Notes under the pieces: model-generated
The model's input: only the letters and a program-made list of their open reading frames with translations
The model's database searches: none
Told to the model about the DNA's origin: nothing
Translations under genes and position numbers: made by a program
Shown: positions 1-9,042 of the stretch, one piece after another
Layout of the letters: each line of letters begins with the position of its first letter
Numbering within the stretch: position 1 is the first letter of the stretch
Assembly: GCF_010692725.1 (NCBI RefSeq)
Contig: NZ_JAAFZB010000096.1
Location: 1,178,001 to 1,242,000 of the forward strand
Reading direction: 5' to 3'
DNA: 64,000 nt
Source of the DNA: Flavihumibacter soli
GTDB lineage: Bacteria > Bacteroidota > Bacteroidia > Sphingobacteriales > Sphingobacteriaceae

Positions 1-163
1 ACATTAAATCCAGACAGATTAGAGCTCAGATACCTTTTGATTATTGGCCCATTTTCATTTTTTTAAGTTAGGATGCCTTCGTTCATACTGCTTAGACTGC
101 TTCTAAATAGTTTAAATGTAAACCCAGCAGTCAACAACTGCATATTTTTCACCAATAAATAGA

Positions 164-171
164 TACTTTTG
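164..171 (+). promoter_or_regulatory. Bacteroidota -7 promoter element for sdhCAB
   Basis: TACTTTTG matches the Bacteroidota sigma-70 -7 consensus TAnnTTTG and lies about 26 bases upstream of the sdhC start codon, which predicts a 5' UTR of about 20 bases. A clear -33 TTTG at the usual spacing is not visible, so the call rests on the -7 box and its position. Confidence 0.5.
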
Positions 172-196
172 CGTCACAAATAATTTTCAAGAGGTA

Positions 197-982
197 ATGA
201 GTAATTACGCAAAAACTTTTTCCTCCTCCCTGGGGAAGAAATTGATTATGAGTTTAACAGGTCTGTTCCTGTGTATCTTCCTGGTTGTACATCTTATAGG
301 AAATCTTCAGTTATTTAAAGACGACGGCGGTCAGGCTTTCAATGCCTATTCCTACTTCATGACCCATTTCCCCCCGATCAAAATCGTTTCCTATATCTTG
401 TATATCTCCATTATCGTTCACGCTGTTTATGCGTTAATTCTTACAACCGGTAACCGCAAAGCAAGACCGGTTGGCTATGCATACTACAAGGGCGAAGCAA
501 ATAGCCCCTGGACCTCAAGAAACATGGGTATCCTCGGCACTATCATTCTTATCTTCCTGGTTGTTCACATGAGCAACTTCTGGGCACAATACCACTGGGG
601 CGACCTTCCGCACGCACGTTATGAAGTGAGCCTGACCAATCCGCAGGATGTGGTTGTAACACCGATCCCCTTCGATGGTTCTGAAATAGCCCACGCGGAT
701 TATGTTGATGCACAGGCCGGCAAGCAAGTATTGATCGCAAAAGATCTTTACAAGATCGTTACTGAATCATTCAGCCAGTGGTGGTATGTTTTACTTTATG
801 TGATCTCAATGGCTGCACTGTCTTTCCATTTGATCCATGGCTTCCGCAGCGCTTTTCAAACGCTGGGCTGGGATAACAGTAAATACATTCCATTGATCCG
901 CTTTTTAGGCGTATGGGTATTTGGTGTGTTAATTCCCCTGGCCTTTGCCGCTATGCCAATTTATATTTTTCTGTTTAGATAG
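197..982 (+). CDS. sdhC: Succinate dehydrogenase cytochrome b subunit (b558 family)
   Basis: This is the membrane anchor of succinate:quinone oxidoreductase (complex II), which passes electrons from succinate to menaquinone through b-type haem. The 261-residue protein has five hydrophobic segments and histidines inside them that are candidate haem ligands (His32 in VVHLIGN, His75, His124 in VVHMSNFW, His211/His214). Length and topology fit the single-subunit, di-haem b558 anchor family of Bacteroidota, in which no separate SdhD is needed. An insertion of about 55 residues (135-190) lies between the third and fourth hydrophobic segments. It is followed after 39 bases by sdhA and then sdhB, so it heads a three-gene operon. 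The assignment is firm. The direction (succinate oxidation or fumarate reduction) cannot be read from sequence; the aerobic gene set around it favours Sdh. Confidence 0.95.
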   Translation: MSNYAKTFSSSLGKKLIMSLTGLFLCIFLVVHLIGNLQLFKDDGGQAFNAYSYFMTHFPPIKIVSYILYISIIVHAVYALILTTGNRKARPVGYAYYKGEANSPWTSRNMGILGTIILIFLVVHMSNFWAQYHWGDLPHARYEVSLTNPQDVVVTPIPFDGSEIAHADYVDAQAGKQVLIAKDLYKIVTESFSQWWYVLLYVISMAALSFHLIHGFRSAFQTLGWDNSKYIPLIRFLGVWVFGVLIPLAFAAMPIYIFLFR

Positions 983-1021
983 ATGATCATTCCCGAAAGG
1001 GTTAAACAATAAATTTCTGTA

Positions 1022-2956
1022 ATGAAATTAGATTCTAAAATTCCTGAAGGCCCCTTAGCCGAAAAATGGCCTAAACATAAGTTTAATCTTAAGCTGGTTA
1101 ACCCGGCTAACAAACGAAAGTACACTGTCATTGTAGTTGGTACTGGCTTAGCCGGTGCATCCGCAGCAGCTTCACTGGCTGAACTTGGCTACAATGTAAA
1201 GTCATTCTGTTTCCAGGACAGCCCTCGCCGCGCGCATTCAATTGCTGCCCAGGGAGGTATTAACGCCGCGAAAAACTATCAGAATGATGGTGATAGTGTC
1301 TACCGTTTATTCTATGACACGATTAAGGGCGGTGACTACAGGGCTCGCGAGGCCAACGTTTATCGCCTTGCCGATGTATCCGTTAACATCATCGACCAGT
1401 GCGTGGCGCAGGGCGTTCCCTTCGCTCGTGAATATGGCGGTTTACTCGACAACCGTTCTTTCGGTGGCGCACAGGTATCCCGTACGTTCTACGCCCGGGG
1501 CCAGACCGGACAGCAGTTATTATTAGGAGCTTACTCGGCTTTAAGCCGCCAGATAGGCTTAGGCACGGTGAAGCAGTACAACCGTCATGAAATGATGGAT
1601 ATTGTTACAATCGATGGTGAGGCTAAAGGTATCATCACACGTGATCTTATCTCCGGTAAAATAGAAAGTCATGCTGGTCACGCGGTATTACTATGTACTG
1701 GCGGTTATGGAAACGTTTTTTATCTATCTACTAATGCCATGGGCTGTAACGTAACAGCTGCATGGAAAGCGCATAAACGTGGAGCTTACTTCGGTAACCC
1801 ATGTTTCACCCAGATTCACCCTACCTGTATCCCGGTAAGCGGCGATCATCAGTCTAAGCTTACGCTGATGTCTGAATCTCTGCGGAACGACGGCCGTGTA
1901 TGGGCGCCGAAAACTGTGGAACTGGCTCAAAAGCTTCGCAAAGGCGAGATCAAAGTAACTGATCTAAAAGAATCAGATCGCGATTATTTCCTGGAACGCA
2001 AATATCCGGCATTCGGAAACCTGGTTCCGCGGGACGTAGCATCAAGAAATGCGAAAGAGATGGTCGACGAAGGCCGCGGTGTGGGCGCTTCAGGCGTTGC
2101 CGTATTCCTCGACTTCGCAGATGCTATCAGCCGCCTGGGTGAAGATGCTGTACGGGCTAAATATGGTAACCTGTTTGACATGTATTACCAGATCACGGAT
2201 GAAGATCCGTACAAACAGCCGATGCGTATCTATCCTGCGGTACACTATACCATGGGTGGCTTATGGGTTGATTATAATCTTCAGACCACAGTCAAAGGTT
2301 TATACTGTTTAGGGGAAGCAAACTTCTCCGATCACGGTGCAAACCGCCTGGGTGCTTCTGCATTGATGCAGGGCCTTGCTGACGGCTATTTTGTGATCCC
2401 TTATACTGTCGGTGATTACCTGGCTACCATCGGACCAAAACCGGTAGATGCTAGTCATCCTGCCTTCGCGGAAACCAAGAGACAGGTCGAAGAACGCATT
2501 CAAAAACTGTTATCACTGAAGGGTACCCGTACGGTTGATGATTTCCATCGTGACCTTGGCCATATCATGTGGGAATACTGCGGAATGGCTCGTACCGAAG
2601 AAGGCCTGATCAAAGCTAAAGGTCTCATCCGTGAACTTCGTGAGAACTTCTGGAAAGATGCCATTGTACCAGGTGGAAATAATGAAATGAACCAGTCGCT
2701 TGAAAAAGCTGCCCGTGTCGCCGATTTCCTGGAATTAGGAGAGCTGATGGTGGATGATGCACTTAACCGGAAAGAATCATGCGGCGGTCACTTCAGGGTG
2801 GAAAGCCAGACAGAGGAAGGTGAAGCCCTTCGTGATGATGTAAACTTCAGCTATGTAGCTGCCTGGGAATACCGGGGAGATAACATGCCGGAAGAGCTTC
2901 ATAAAGAAGAACTGGTTTTCGAGAATGTTAAATTGACACAGAGAAGTTATAAATAA
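1022..2956 (+). CDS. sdhA: Succinate dehydrogenase/fumarate reductase flavoprotein subunit
   Basis: This is the catalytic subunit that oxidises succinate to fumarate with covalently bound FAD. Seen in the 644-residue protein: the dinucleotide-binding glycine motif [12 protein letters not shown] near residues 38-49, the His72 attachment motif [13 protein letters not shown], the substrate-site segment HPTCIP, and [12 protein letters not shown] in the C-terminal half. The length fits the Bacteroidota type, which is longer than the E. coli protein. It sits 39 bases after sdhC and 95 bases before sdhB; that second gap holds a repeat-built hairpin. The ATG start places the FAD motif at the usual distance from the N-terminus. 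The family is clear. Confidence 0.97.
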   Translation: MKLDSKIPEGPLAEKWPKHKFNLKLVNPANKRKYTVIVVGTGLAGASAAASLAELGYNVKSFCFQDSPRRAHSIAAQGGINAAKNYQNDGDSVYRLFYDTIKGGDYRAREANVYRLADVSVNIIDQCVAQGVPFAREYGGLLDNRSFGGAQVSRTFYARGQTGQQLLLGAYSALSRQIGLGTVKQYNRHEMMDIVTIDGEAKGIITRDLISGKIESHAGHAVLLCTGGYGNVFYLSTNAMGCNVTAAWKAHKRGAYFGNPCFTQIHPTCIPVSGDHQSKLTLMSESLRNDGRVWAPKTVELAQKLRKGEIKVTDLKESDRDYFLERKYPAFGNLVPRDVASRNAKEMVDEGRGVGASGVAVFLDFADAISRLGEDAVRAKYGNLFDMYYQITDEDPYKQPMRIYPAVHYTMGGLWVDYNLQTTVKGLYCLGEANFSDHGANRLGASALMQGLADGYFVIPYTVGDYLATIGPKPVDASHPAFAETKRQVEERIQKLLSLKGTRTVDDFHRDLGHIMWEYCGMARTEEGLIKAKGLIRELRENFWKDAIVPGGNNEMNQSLEKAARVADFLELGELMVDDALNRKESCGGHFRVESQTEEGEALRDDVNFSYVAAWEYRGDNMPEELHKEELVFENVKLTQRSYK

Positions 2957-2960
2957 TTTA

Positions 2961-3047
2961 GACGTGAGATATGAGATGTTAGATGTGAGACAGAGTAAAG
3001 ATCTCCGTCCTCATCTCAAGTCTCAGATCTCAAATCTCAAATCTCAA
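2961..3047. repeat. Heptad-repeat inverted repeat between sdhA and sdhB
   Basis: The left arm (2961-2991) is built of 7-base units of the GAGATAT/GAGATGT type. The right arm (3011-3047) is built of complementary units of the TCTCAAA type. The arms can pair imperfectly over about 30 bases around a loop of about 20. The right arm ends 4 bases before the sdhB start codon, so the repeat supplies the translation initiation region of sdhB. Confidence 0.7.
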
Positions 3048-3051
3048 AAAA

Positions 3052-3816
3052 ATGAGTGGAAATATGAATTTGACGTTAAAAGTTTGGCGTCAGAAAAATA
3101 CTGAGGATAAAGGGAAACTGGTTACATATCCTGCCAGTGACATTTCACCTGATATGTCTTTCCTGGAAATGCTTGACGTAGTTAATGAGGGACTGATCAA
3201 AAAGAATGAAGATCCGATCCACTTTGATCACGATTGCCGTGAAGGTATTTGCGGTATGTGCTCCCTTCACATCAATGGTCGTCCGCATGGACCGAAGCAA
3301 GGTATTACTACCTGTCAGCTCCATATGCGCAGCTTTAAGGATGGTGAGACAATCGTGATTGAACCATGGCGTGCAGCTGCATTTCCTGTCATCAAAGATC
3401 TTGCTACAAACCGCGAGGCTTTCGAACGAATACAGCAGGCCGGAGGATTTATCTCCGTTAACACCGGCGGTGTTCCCGATGCGAACGAGATTCCCATTCC
3501 GAAGGTAATTGCTGACGAAGCTTTCAACTCGGCAACATGTATCCAATGCGGTGCCTGTGTAGCTGCGTGTAAGAATGCCTCAGCCATGCTATTTGTCTCT
3601 GCCAAGGTTTCTCAGCTTGCATTATTACCGCAGGGCCAGCCTGAGCGTTATCGTCGTGTGCAGGCAATGGTTGCACAGATGGATGCGGAAGGCTTCGGTA
3701 ATTGTACCAATACAGGCGCCTGTGAGGCAGAGTGTCCGAAGGAGATCTCTATCAGCAATATAGCACGTATGAACCGTGACTACCTTAACGCCAAGCTATT
3801 TAAAGACGAGTATTAA
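3052..3816 (+). CDS. sdhB: Succinate dehydrogenase iron-sulfur subunit
   Basis: This subunit carries electrons from the flavin to the haem/quinone site through three iron-sulfur clusters. In the 254 residues one sees the plant-type [2Fe-2S] segment ([16 protein letters not shown] with a later TTCQL cysteine), the [4Fe-4S] motif [11 protein letters not shown], and the cysteines of the third cluster in [15 protein letters not shown]. It is the last gene of the operon and is followed by a strong rho-independent terminator. The region before the ATG is A-rich with no Shine-Dalgarno and is made of 7-base repeats. The assignment is firm. Confidence 0.96.
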   Translation: MSGNMNLTLKVWRQKNTEDKGKLVTYPASDISPDMSFLEMLDVVNEGLIKKNEDPIHFDHDCREGICGMCSLHINGRPHGPKQGITTCQLHMRSFKDGETIVIEPWRAAAFPVIKDLATNREAFERIQQAGGFISVNTGGVPDANEIPIPKVIADEAFNSATCIQCGACVAACKNASAMLFVSAKVSQLALLPQGQPERYRRVQAMVAQMDAEGFGNCTNTGACEAECPKEISISNIARMNRDYLNAKLFKDEY

Positions 3817-3832
3817 TAGACACGATATCAAC

Positions 3833-3868
3833 AAAAAAACCGTTCAGCGTAAACTGAACGGTTTTTTT
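3833..3868 (+). terminator. Rho-independent terminator after sdhB
   Basis: An ACCGTTCAG/CTGAACGGT stem with a short loop is flanked by A and T runs, 17 bases past the sdhB stop codon. The symmetric A/T flanks would let it work from both sides. Confidence 0.9.
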
Positions 3869-3900
3869 GTGTGAAAGAAATACGATCGGTTAATGCTATA

Positions 3901-3942
3901 TCTTTACTCTTTGCTCCTTATTCCTTGCTCTTTAATCCTTGC
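3901..3942. repeat. Six degenerate 7-base tandem repeats
   Basis: Six consecutive 7-base units with pattern TCYTTRY (for example TCTTTAC, TCTTTGC, TCCTTGC) run in register. The array overlaps the last codons and the stop codon of the minus-strand lipoprotein gene, so the repeat encodes the C-terminal residues Cys-Lys-Asp and the stop. Confidence 0.75.
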
Positions 3943-4429
3943 ACTTAGCCGGTTGAAATCTAAACCTTCCTATCTCGTAATCAATGGGCTTTCCTTTTAC
4001 AAAATAGGTTCTACCCATTGAGGTTTCAGCGTCACCGACACCCATAATCAGTGTCTCACCTTTCTTCAACAATGCCAGGGGATTCGTGTAAACCGCTTTA
4101 TTGATCGAACCAGTCTTATAAGTATAGGTCAGGTATAAAGTGTCGCCTTTGAAACTACCCTGCACATCACCGCTGTTTACTGTCTTTTCAACTGCATTCG
4201 GCTTAACTTCGCCATAGGCCATAACGAGTGTTCCCTTCACCTTTCCATCTGGTGCCTTTATGATCCTGAGGTCGGCAGTATCCTTTTCAAAAACCGCACG
4301 GTAGCATTGCACATTAATATCCGGCCTGGTGCTCGCAGTTCCGGCCTGTTCAGACTTATCAGCGGACTGACTACAGCTGAGAATGGCGGCGCAAATAATG
4401 AATGTCAACAAACAAAGCAGATATCTCAT
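3932..4429 (-). CDS. Hypothetical lipoprotein
   Basis: A 165-residue protein with a lipoprotein signal peptide: a hydrophobic run from residue 4 and the lipobox AILSCS, giving a lipidated cysteine near residue 19. The mature part is beta-rich and has short repeats of charged and aromatic residues (GDTLYLTYTYKTGS, GRFRFQPAKCKD). I recognise no catalytic motif. It is probably anchored in the outer membrane facing the periplasm. It is transcribed away from the blaR1-like operon terminator and has its own 136-base upstream region. The stop codon lies inside a 7-base repeat array. No function can be assigned from sequence. Confidence 0.75.
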   Translation of the reverse strand: MRYLLCLLTFIICAAILSCSQSADKSEQAGTASTRPDINVQCYRAVFEKDTADLRIIKAPDGKVKGTLVMAYGEVKPNAVEKTVNSGDVQGSFKGDTLYLTYTYKTGSINKAVYTNPLALLKKGETLIMGVGDAETSMGRTYFVKGKPIDYEIGRFRFQPAKCKD

Positions 4430-4532
4430 ATTTGACTGAATTAAATCGGATCTGAAGTATTCTTAAATATACAAAATATTCAGGTCGAAATAATTCAGCT
4501 CAAGCCTACAAGACTAACAGTGATCTTTTTAA

Positions 4533-4560
4533 CAAAAAACCCGGCTAATTAGCCGGGCTT
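4533..4560 (-). terminator. Terminator of the blaI/blaR1-like operon
   Basis: CCCGGCTAATTAGCCGGG is a perfect palindromic stem, followed on the minus strand by a T-rich run, 5 bases past the blaR1-like stop codon. Confidence 0.85.
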
Positions 4561-4565
4561 ATGTC

Positions 4566-6605
4566 TCATTTCTTCTTCAAGGTCACTTGGATCACCCCGT
4601 CCTTACCTCTCTCCCCGTAAGTTTTGACCGCTTGCTCGCCTTTAATGACATTGATACTCTGAATATCATTGGGCTTAATCCTGCTCAAAGCTTTTCCATC
4701 CTTATTCTTTGCTTCCTTTCCATCGATGATAACTAAACCATCAAAACCGCTCATGGCTGAGGTGGTTATATTTACCGTTCCTGCTTTGGATGCAGAACCG
4801 TATCCATTGACTACTACTTCATTGAGTGCCAAGTTTCCAGGCTTATCTGCTGTGCTAGCCTGAGTTGCTTTGTTAGTTCCGCCAATGGTTGCAGCACTTG
4901 TAGCTGTTATTGGCTGTGCCGCATTCACATAGACTTCCACAACGCCATTCTTTCCCTTCTCACCGTATTTTGCAATTGCCGGCGCATCCTTCAACACGTT
5001 TACTGCCTTAACAGATTTCGCATCTACCACATTTATCGCCGCAGGTGTTACTTCTTTGCCATCCAGTATATATAAAGCGTCCTTGTCTAGCCCGGCCACC
5101 GAGAGTTTTTCCTTGTCTGTAGTTATGACGGTGGAACCTGTTTTCTGGCTGGGTGGATTGACAGTCATTGGCAGGGTATAAGCTACCCGTACCGCCTTAC
5201 CATTTTGAATACCCGGCTTCCATTTGGCGGACTGGGCCAGCACCCTGACTGCTTCCTCGTCCAAACCACTTCCCAAGCCTCTCAATACCCTTATATCGGA
5301 TAGAATACCGTCGGTTTCTACAACAAACTGCAAAATGATCTTACCACTCAAGTTTTTTGATCTCGCCGACTCTGGGTATTTGAAGCTCTTCGCCAGGTAC
5401 TGATAGAAAGCCTCCATCCCGCCTGGAAATTCAGGACTAACTTCAACCTCTGTAAACGTAGGCCCATTCTCTGCCTTACTCACTTGCAAAGTGCCCTTCT
5501 GACTCATCGGCACCGGTGGCGGCGGCGGAGGTGACATCGGAAATCTACCATACAGGTTCTCAGCTGTCTTCAGTTCTGCATCATTATCCAGATCGTAGCT
5601 TTCTTTATTCCCGTTTTTCAGCACCACCACAACCTTGCTTTCAGATTTCCATTCCAGGGATTGAACGCCGGAATTCCGTTTTAAGAATTCCTCATATTTC
5701 GAGAGTTTCACTGTATCCGGCTGGATGATCTCCAGCGCTTGCATTGATACTTCGCTGATCTTATCAGCAACCTTTTCAGACCTGCCGCTGGCAGACGATA
5801 AGACCATCATAGCCGCAAAAAGCGGGGCGGATAGACCATATTTTAACAGGGCGTTCCTTCTTGATTTTGACTTGTGTAACATAATGATCCTCCGTTTTAG
5901 TAGTGAGTGATTATAAAAACTATTGGTTAGCTGATGAGTGGGAACACCGAAGGTCTTGCTTACAAGTACCATCGCATAGGCTGATTTGCTCTCTTCGTGG
6001 CGCGCAGCGATCTCATCCGCCGTAAACTCATGAATGTACTTGACAGCTTTGCGATATAGATAAACTACCGGGTTGAACCAGTTAATGATGGCGATTATCT
6101 CAAACAGGATAACATCGACAGAATGCCATTGCTTGACGTGCACCAGTTCATGATCGTACACCGTCTGGCGATTTGGGACAGAATTGCCAACCTCTATTCT
6201 GTTAAAGAATGAAAAAGCCTGGTTTGATTTACCTGATCTTAATACCAGCTGAACATTATACAGCTGCCACAAGAACCGCAGGAAGCAGATCGCCGCGCCG
6301 GTGATGTAGACAAGCAGGATGACTTCACCCGTGCTGAAAGCCTGTTGCTCTGTCGGTATGATAACTGCCTGCCCGGTAAAGTTCATACTGATATTCCGGG
6401 TAACCACCTCCACCTGCTGCGTAATAAACAGCGACCGAATCCACTCAGACTGCAGGAAAGGGATCAGGAATGACATGATGGCCCCGCCCACCAGATAAAC
6501 CCGGTTCAGTTTAAAGAAGGTCTCGTTCTTCAGGAAAAGCGAATAAAAGCTGTAAAACAGTACCAGGTAGATGTTAACCAGCAAAAGATATTGTAAGGCA
6601 TCCAT
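4566..6605 (-). CDS. BlaR1-like M56 membrane metallopeptidase with TonB-C and plug-like repeats
   Basis: A sensor protease of the BlaR1/MecR1 type, 679 residues. The first half has several membrane helices and the gluzincin motif HELVH (His152-Glu153, His156) with a downstream TADEIAAR segment. After a fourth helix near residue 260 comes a periplasmic part with a proline-rich stretch, a TonB C-terminal domain (GGMEAFYQYLAK ... KIILQFVVETDG) and two repeats resembling the TonB-receptor plug edge (LYILDGKEV...VLKDAPAIAKYGEKGKNGVVEV and LVIIDGKEA...VIKGEQAVKTYGERGKDGVIQV). The penicillin-binding sensor domain of classical BlaR1 is absent. It lies 2 bases after the BlaI-like repressor gene, so sensor and repressor are co-transcribed. 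The signal sensed is unknown; a link to TonB or envelope stress is inference from the C-terminal domains. Confidence 0.88.
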   Translation of the reverse strand: MDALQYLLLVNIYLVLFYSFYSLFLKNETFFKLNRVYLVGGAIMSFLIPFLQSEWIRSLFITQQVEVVTRNISMNFTGQAVIIPTEQQAFSTGEVILLVYITGAAICFLRFLWQLYNVQLVLRSGKSNQAFSFFNRIEVGNSVPNRQTVYDHELVHVKQWHSVDVILFEIIAIINWFNPVVYLYRKAVKYIHEFTADEIAARHEESKSAYAMVLVSKTFGVPTHQLTNSFYNHSLLKRRIIMLHKSKSRRNALLKYGLSAPLFAAMMVLSSASGRSEKVADKISEVSMQALEIIQPDTVKLSKYEEFLKRNSGVQSLEWKSESKVVVVLKNGNKESYDLDNDAELKTAENLYGRFPMSPPPPPPVPMSQKGTLQVSKAENGPTFTEVEVSPEFPGGMEAFYQYLAKSFKYPESARSKNLSGKIILQFVVETDGILSDIRVLRGLGSGLDEEAVRVLAQSAKWKPGIQNGKAVRVAYTLPMTVNPPSQKTGSTVITTDKEKLSVAGLDKDALYILDGKEVTPAAINVVDAKSVKAVNVLKDAPAIAKYGEKGKNGVVEVYVNAAQPITATSAATIGGTNKATQASTADKPGNLALNEVVVNGYGSASKAGTVNITTSAMSGFDGLVIIDGKEAKNKDGKALSRIKPNDIQSINVIKGEQAVKTYGERGKDGVIQVTLKKK

Positions 6606-6607
6606 AG

Positions 6608-6979
6608 CTATTTCCTTTTAAGTTTCTCCATTAATTTCATGATCTCATCCGCCTCTTTAAGGTCTATCTTCTCCTCTTTTACAAAGAATGAAAACATGCT
6701 CTCCACCGAATTATCAAAATAATTGTTCAGCAGTTTCCCCGTCGCGAAACTTTTGTATTCTTCCCGGCTGATGACGGGATAATACTGGTGGCTCTTGCCG
6801 AAAGCTTCATGAGCAACAAATCCTTTGGTTTCCAGGATCCTGATAATAGTCGAAACCGTGTTGTATGCCGGCTTGGGTTCTGGAAGCTCATCGATGACCT
6901 CCTTCACAAAAGCTTTTTCAAGTGACCAGAGCACCTGAATGATCTGCTCCTCCGCCCGCGTTAATTCTTTGATATCCAT
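6608..6979 (-). CDS. BlaI/MecI-family transcriptional repressor
   Basis: A 123-residue winged-helix repressor. The N-terminal half (LTRAEEQIIQVLWSLEKAFVKEVIDELP) and the helix-turn-helix segment (PAYNTVSTIIRILETKGFVAHEAFG) are typical of BlaI/MecI/CopY. The C-terminal half (LLNNYFDNSVESMFSFFVKEEKID) is the dimerisation helix. In the known family the partner membrane protease is activated by a signal and leads to cleavage of the repressor, which derepresses the operon. Here it is the first gene, 2 bases upstream of the M56 gene. The 36-base gap before it is TG/GT-rich; I could not define an operator there with confidence. Beta-lactam resistance need not be the output, because Bacteroidota carry many such pairs. 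Confidence 0.92.
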   Translation of the reverse strand: MDIKELTRAEEQIIQVLWSLEKAFVKEVIDELPEPKPAYNTVSTIIRILETKGFVAHEAFGKSHQYYPVISREEYKSFATGKLLNNYFDNSVESMFSFFVKEEKIDLKEADEIMKLMEKLKRK

Positions 6980-7015
6980 GATTGAGTGTTATGTGTGTGT
7001 TAGTATTCTTTAATG

Positions 7016-7435
7016 TTACCTGGAAACTTCTGCAACCGGGTTACCCTTTGAATAGGTAATGGTTTTCAATAGCCTGCCGTCCGGGTCGAAGAAATTCCAG
7101 TCGCCGGAGTAATACCAGTGAAGCATGATACCATCAAAATCGACTTGTGTTTTTCCGGTGGCTACAACTCTTTTATTGGCACCATAAAACCATATCTCTG
7201 AAACATTCTTTGCGTATTTCTCTTTTTTAATTAATGTATCACCATGAAAATATTTCCAGGTACCCCGTTCCCTGTCATTCCTAAATCGTCCCCGGCTCTT
7301 ATAGATCACGCCACCATTATCATCCTCAGTGATCCATAGACCCTGCCGCTGGCCATGTCTCAACCGGTTCGTCTTGCAGGAAAGAAGTGAAAGCGACGCA
7401 AGGATCATAATGAACGAGGCTAAGCGTTTGAGCAT
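7016..7435 (-). CDS. MORN-repeat-like lipoprotein
   Basis: A 139-residue protein with a lipoprotein signal peptide (lipobox SLLSCK, cysteine near residue 20). The mature part has repeating Gly-x-Trp/aromatic segments (RQGLWITED, ERGTWKYFHGD, YSGDWNFFDPDG) that resemble MORN or YwqK-type repeats, which form extended beta-hairpins. No catalytic residues stand out. Its promoter region contains two identical-format dyads (AACTA-N6-TAGTT), the first starting 13 bases upstream of the ATG, so it is probably under a dedicated repressor. It is 36 bases upstream of the BlaI-like gene on the same strand and could be co-transcribed with it. Confidence 0.78.
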   Translation of the reverse strand: MLKRLASFIMILASLSLLSCKTNRLRHGQRQGLWITEDDNGGVIYKSRGRFRNDRERGTWKYFHGDTLIKKEKYAKNVSEIWFYGANKRVVATGKTQVDFDGIMLHWYYSGDWNFFDPDGRLLKTITYSKGNPVAEVSR

Positions 7436-7447
7436 ATTCGAATTTAA

Positions 7448-7483
7448 AACTAATTATTTAGTTATGCAACTATTTTATTAGTT
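7448..7483. promoter_or_regulatory. Tandem operator-like dyads AACTA-N6-TAGTT
   Basis: Two 16-base inverted repeats, AACTAATTATTTAGTT (7448-7463) and AACTATTTTATTAGTT (7468-7483), have identical 5-base arms, identical 6-base spacers and a centre-to-centre distance of exactly 20 bases, about two helical turns. They lie just upstream of the minus-strand MORN-like lipoprotein gene. Confidence 0.55.
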
Positions 7484-7560
7484 TCCAATAATAATATTTC
7501 TGGTATCCGTCTTGTTAAGTAGATACTAAGGCTTTCATCTTTTTATTTTTTAAACCCTAT

Positions 7561-7588
7561 TCTTTCATCTTTACTCATTAATCCTTAA
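7561..7588. repeat. Four degenerate 7-base repeats before the metallohydrolase start
   Basis: Four in-register 7-base units (TCTTTCA, TCTTTAC, TCATTAA, TCCTTAA) end 4 bases before the start codon at 7593. They belong to the same family as the array at 3901-3942. Confidence 0.65.
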
Positions 7589-7592
7589 TCCA

Positions 7593-9020
7593 ATGAAGAT
7601 AGCTTTTCACGGCGCCGCACAGAATGTAACCGGCAGCAAGCATTTACTTACGCTGAATAAAGGGCTAAGAATACTCCTGGACTGCGGCATGTTCCAGGGC
7701 ATGGGAGACAATACCGATGAGATGAATGAAGAGTTTGGCTTTAACCCTGCCGAAGTCGATATGCTTATCCTTTCACATGCCCACATTGATCATTGCGGAC
7801 TGATCCCGCGACTGGTAGCCGAAGGATTTAACGGCCCGATCTATTGCACCGCACCGACCATGGCATTGGCCAGAATACTATTACTGGATTCAGCCAAGAT
7901 ACAGGAACAGGACACGGAATACAGCAACCGTCATCGAAGCAGGAAAGGGCTGGAACTATTAAAACCTTTATATACTGACGATGATGTGATCCAAGCCTTG
8001 GGTCTGTTCAAAATCGTGGAATACAACGAAGAGTTTGAGCTTGATCCGGATGTATCCTTACTATTCACAGACGCGGGCCATATCGTAGGCAGTGCGGCCA
8101 TCAGCTTAAAAATAAAGGAAGAGGGGAAAACGACCAGCCTGGCATTCAGCGGTGATGTCGGTGGCTACGAGGATATGCTTTTGAGAGCACCGCAAAACTT
8201 CCCGCAGGCTGATTATATCCTGCTTGAATCAACCTACGGGGACTCCCTGCACAAAGACCTGGGCTCAACAGTAGATCAATTACGTGAAATAATTCATCAG
8301 ACCTGTATGCTTAAAGGGGGTAAAGTGATTATACCTGCATTCAGTGTAGGCCGCACGCAGGAGATCATTTATGCCTTAAACGTACTGGATCTGAATGGGA
8401 CACTTCCGGACGTACTCTATTATATCGATAGCCCACTGTCTGAGAAGGCTACACAGGTACTTCGCGATCATCCCGACATCTATAATCCCGATGTGAAGGA
8501 AACCCAGAAGATCGACCATGATATCTTCAGTTTCAAAAACCTGAAATTCGTTCAAAGCGTCGAAGAGTCGAAAGCCCTCAATGCCGACCCACGGCCATGC
8601 GTGATCATATCTGCTTCCGGTATGGCAGAAGCCGGGCGCGTGAAGCATCACATCAAAAACAATATCGGCAGCCAAAAGAATACGATCCTGATGGTCGGCT
8701 ACTGCGAACCAAACTCGTTGGGCGGGCGGCTTCTGAATGGTCAACCCTTCGTTTCGATCTTCGGAGAAGAGTATGATGTAAAGGCAGAAGTACGTTCAAT
8801 CAAATCAATGAGTGCCCATGGCGATTACGCCGACCTATTAAAATTCGTTTCCTGCCAGGACCCTGCACTGGTAAGTTCTGTCTTCCTTGTTCACGGTGAA
8901 TTACCGGTGCAACAACGTTTTCGGGAGAAACTGCTTGAAAGAGGTTTCGTCAATGTGCAGATACCTGAAAGACACCAGGAGTTTCAACTGAACGCTGCGA
9001 CGCGGGAACCAGTCTCCTAG
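7593..9020 (+). CDS. MBL-fold beta-CASP metallohydrolase with RNA-specificity domain
   Basis: A 475-residue protein of the CPSF-73/beta-CASP family, predicted to be a zinc-dependent RNA endo/exonuclease in the cytoplasm. Visible motifs: the metal site SHAHIDHCGL (His62, His64, Asp66, His67), the later ligands in DAGHIVGSAAI and FSGDVGG, the beta-CASP segment FSVGRTQEIIYAL, the motif ISASGMAEAGRVKHHI, and the C-terminal RMMBL motif SMSAHGDY. The order and length match the bacterial family of about 450-470 residues. The ATG is preceded by 7-base repeats rather than a Shine-Dalgarno. It stands alone, with a repeat-rich intergenic region downstream. The RNA target is not deducible. Confidence 0.92.
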   Translation: MKIAFHGAAQNVTGSKHLLTLNKGLRILLDCGMFQGMGDNTDEMNEEFGFNPAEVDMLILSHAHIDHCGLIPRLVAEGFNGPIYCTAPTMALARILLLDSAKIQEQDTEYSNRHRSRKGLELLKPLYTDDDVIQALGLFKIVEYNEEFELDPDVSLLFTDAGHIVGSAAISLKIKEEGKTTSLAFSGDVGGYEDMLLRAPQNFPQADYILLESTYGDSLHKDLGSTVDQLREIIHQTCMLKGGKVIIPAFSVGRTQEIIYALNVLDLNGTLPDVLYYIDSPLSEKATQVLRDHPDIYNPDVKETQKIDHDIFSFKNLKFVQSVEESKALNADPRPCVIISASGMAEAGRVKHHIKNNIGSQKNTILMVGYCEPNSLGGRLLNGQPFVSIFGEEYDVKAEVRSIKSMSAHGDYADLLKFVSCQDPALVSSVFLVHGELPVQQRFREKLLERGFVNVQIPERHQEFQLNAATREPVS

Positions 9021-9042
9021 CTACATGCCTCTTATCTATAAA

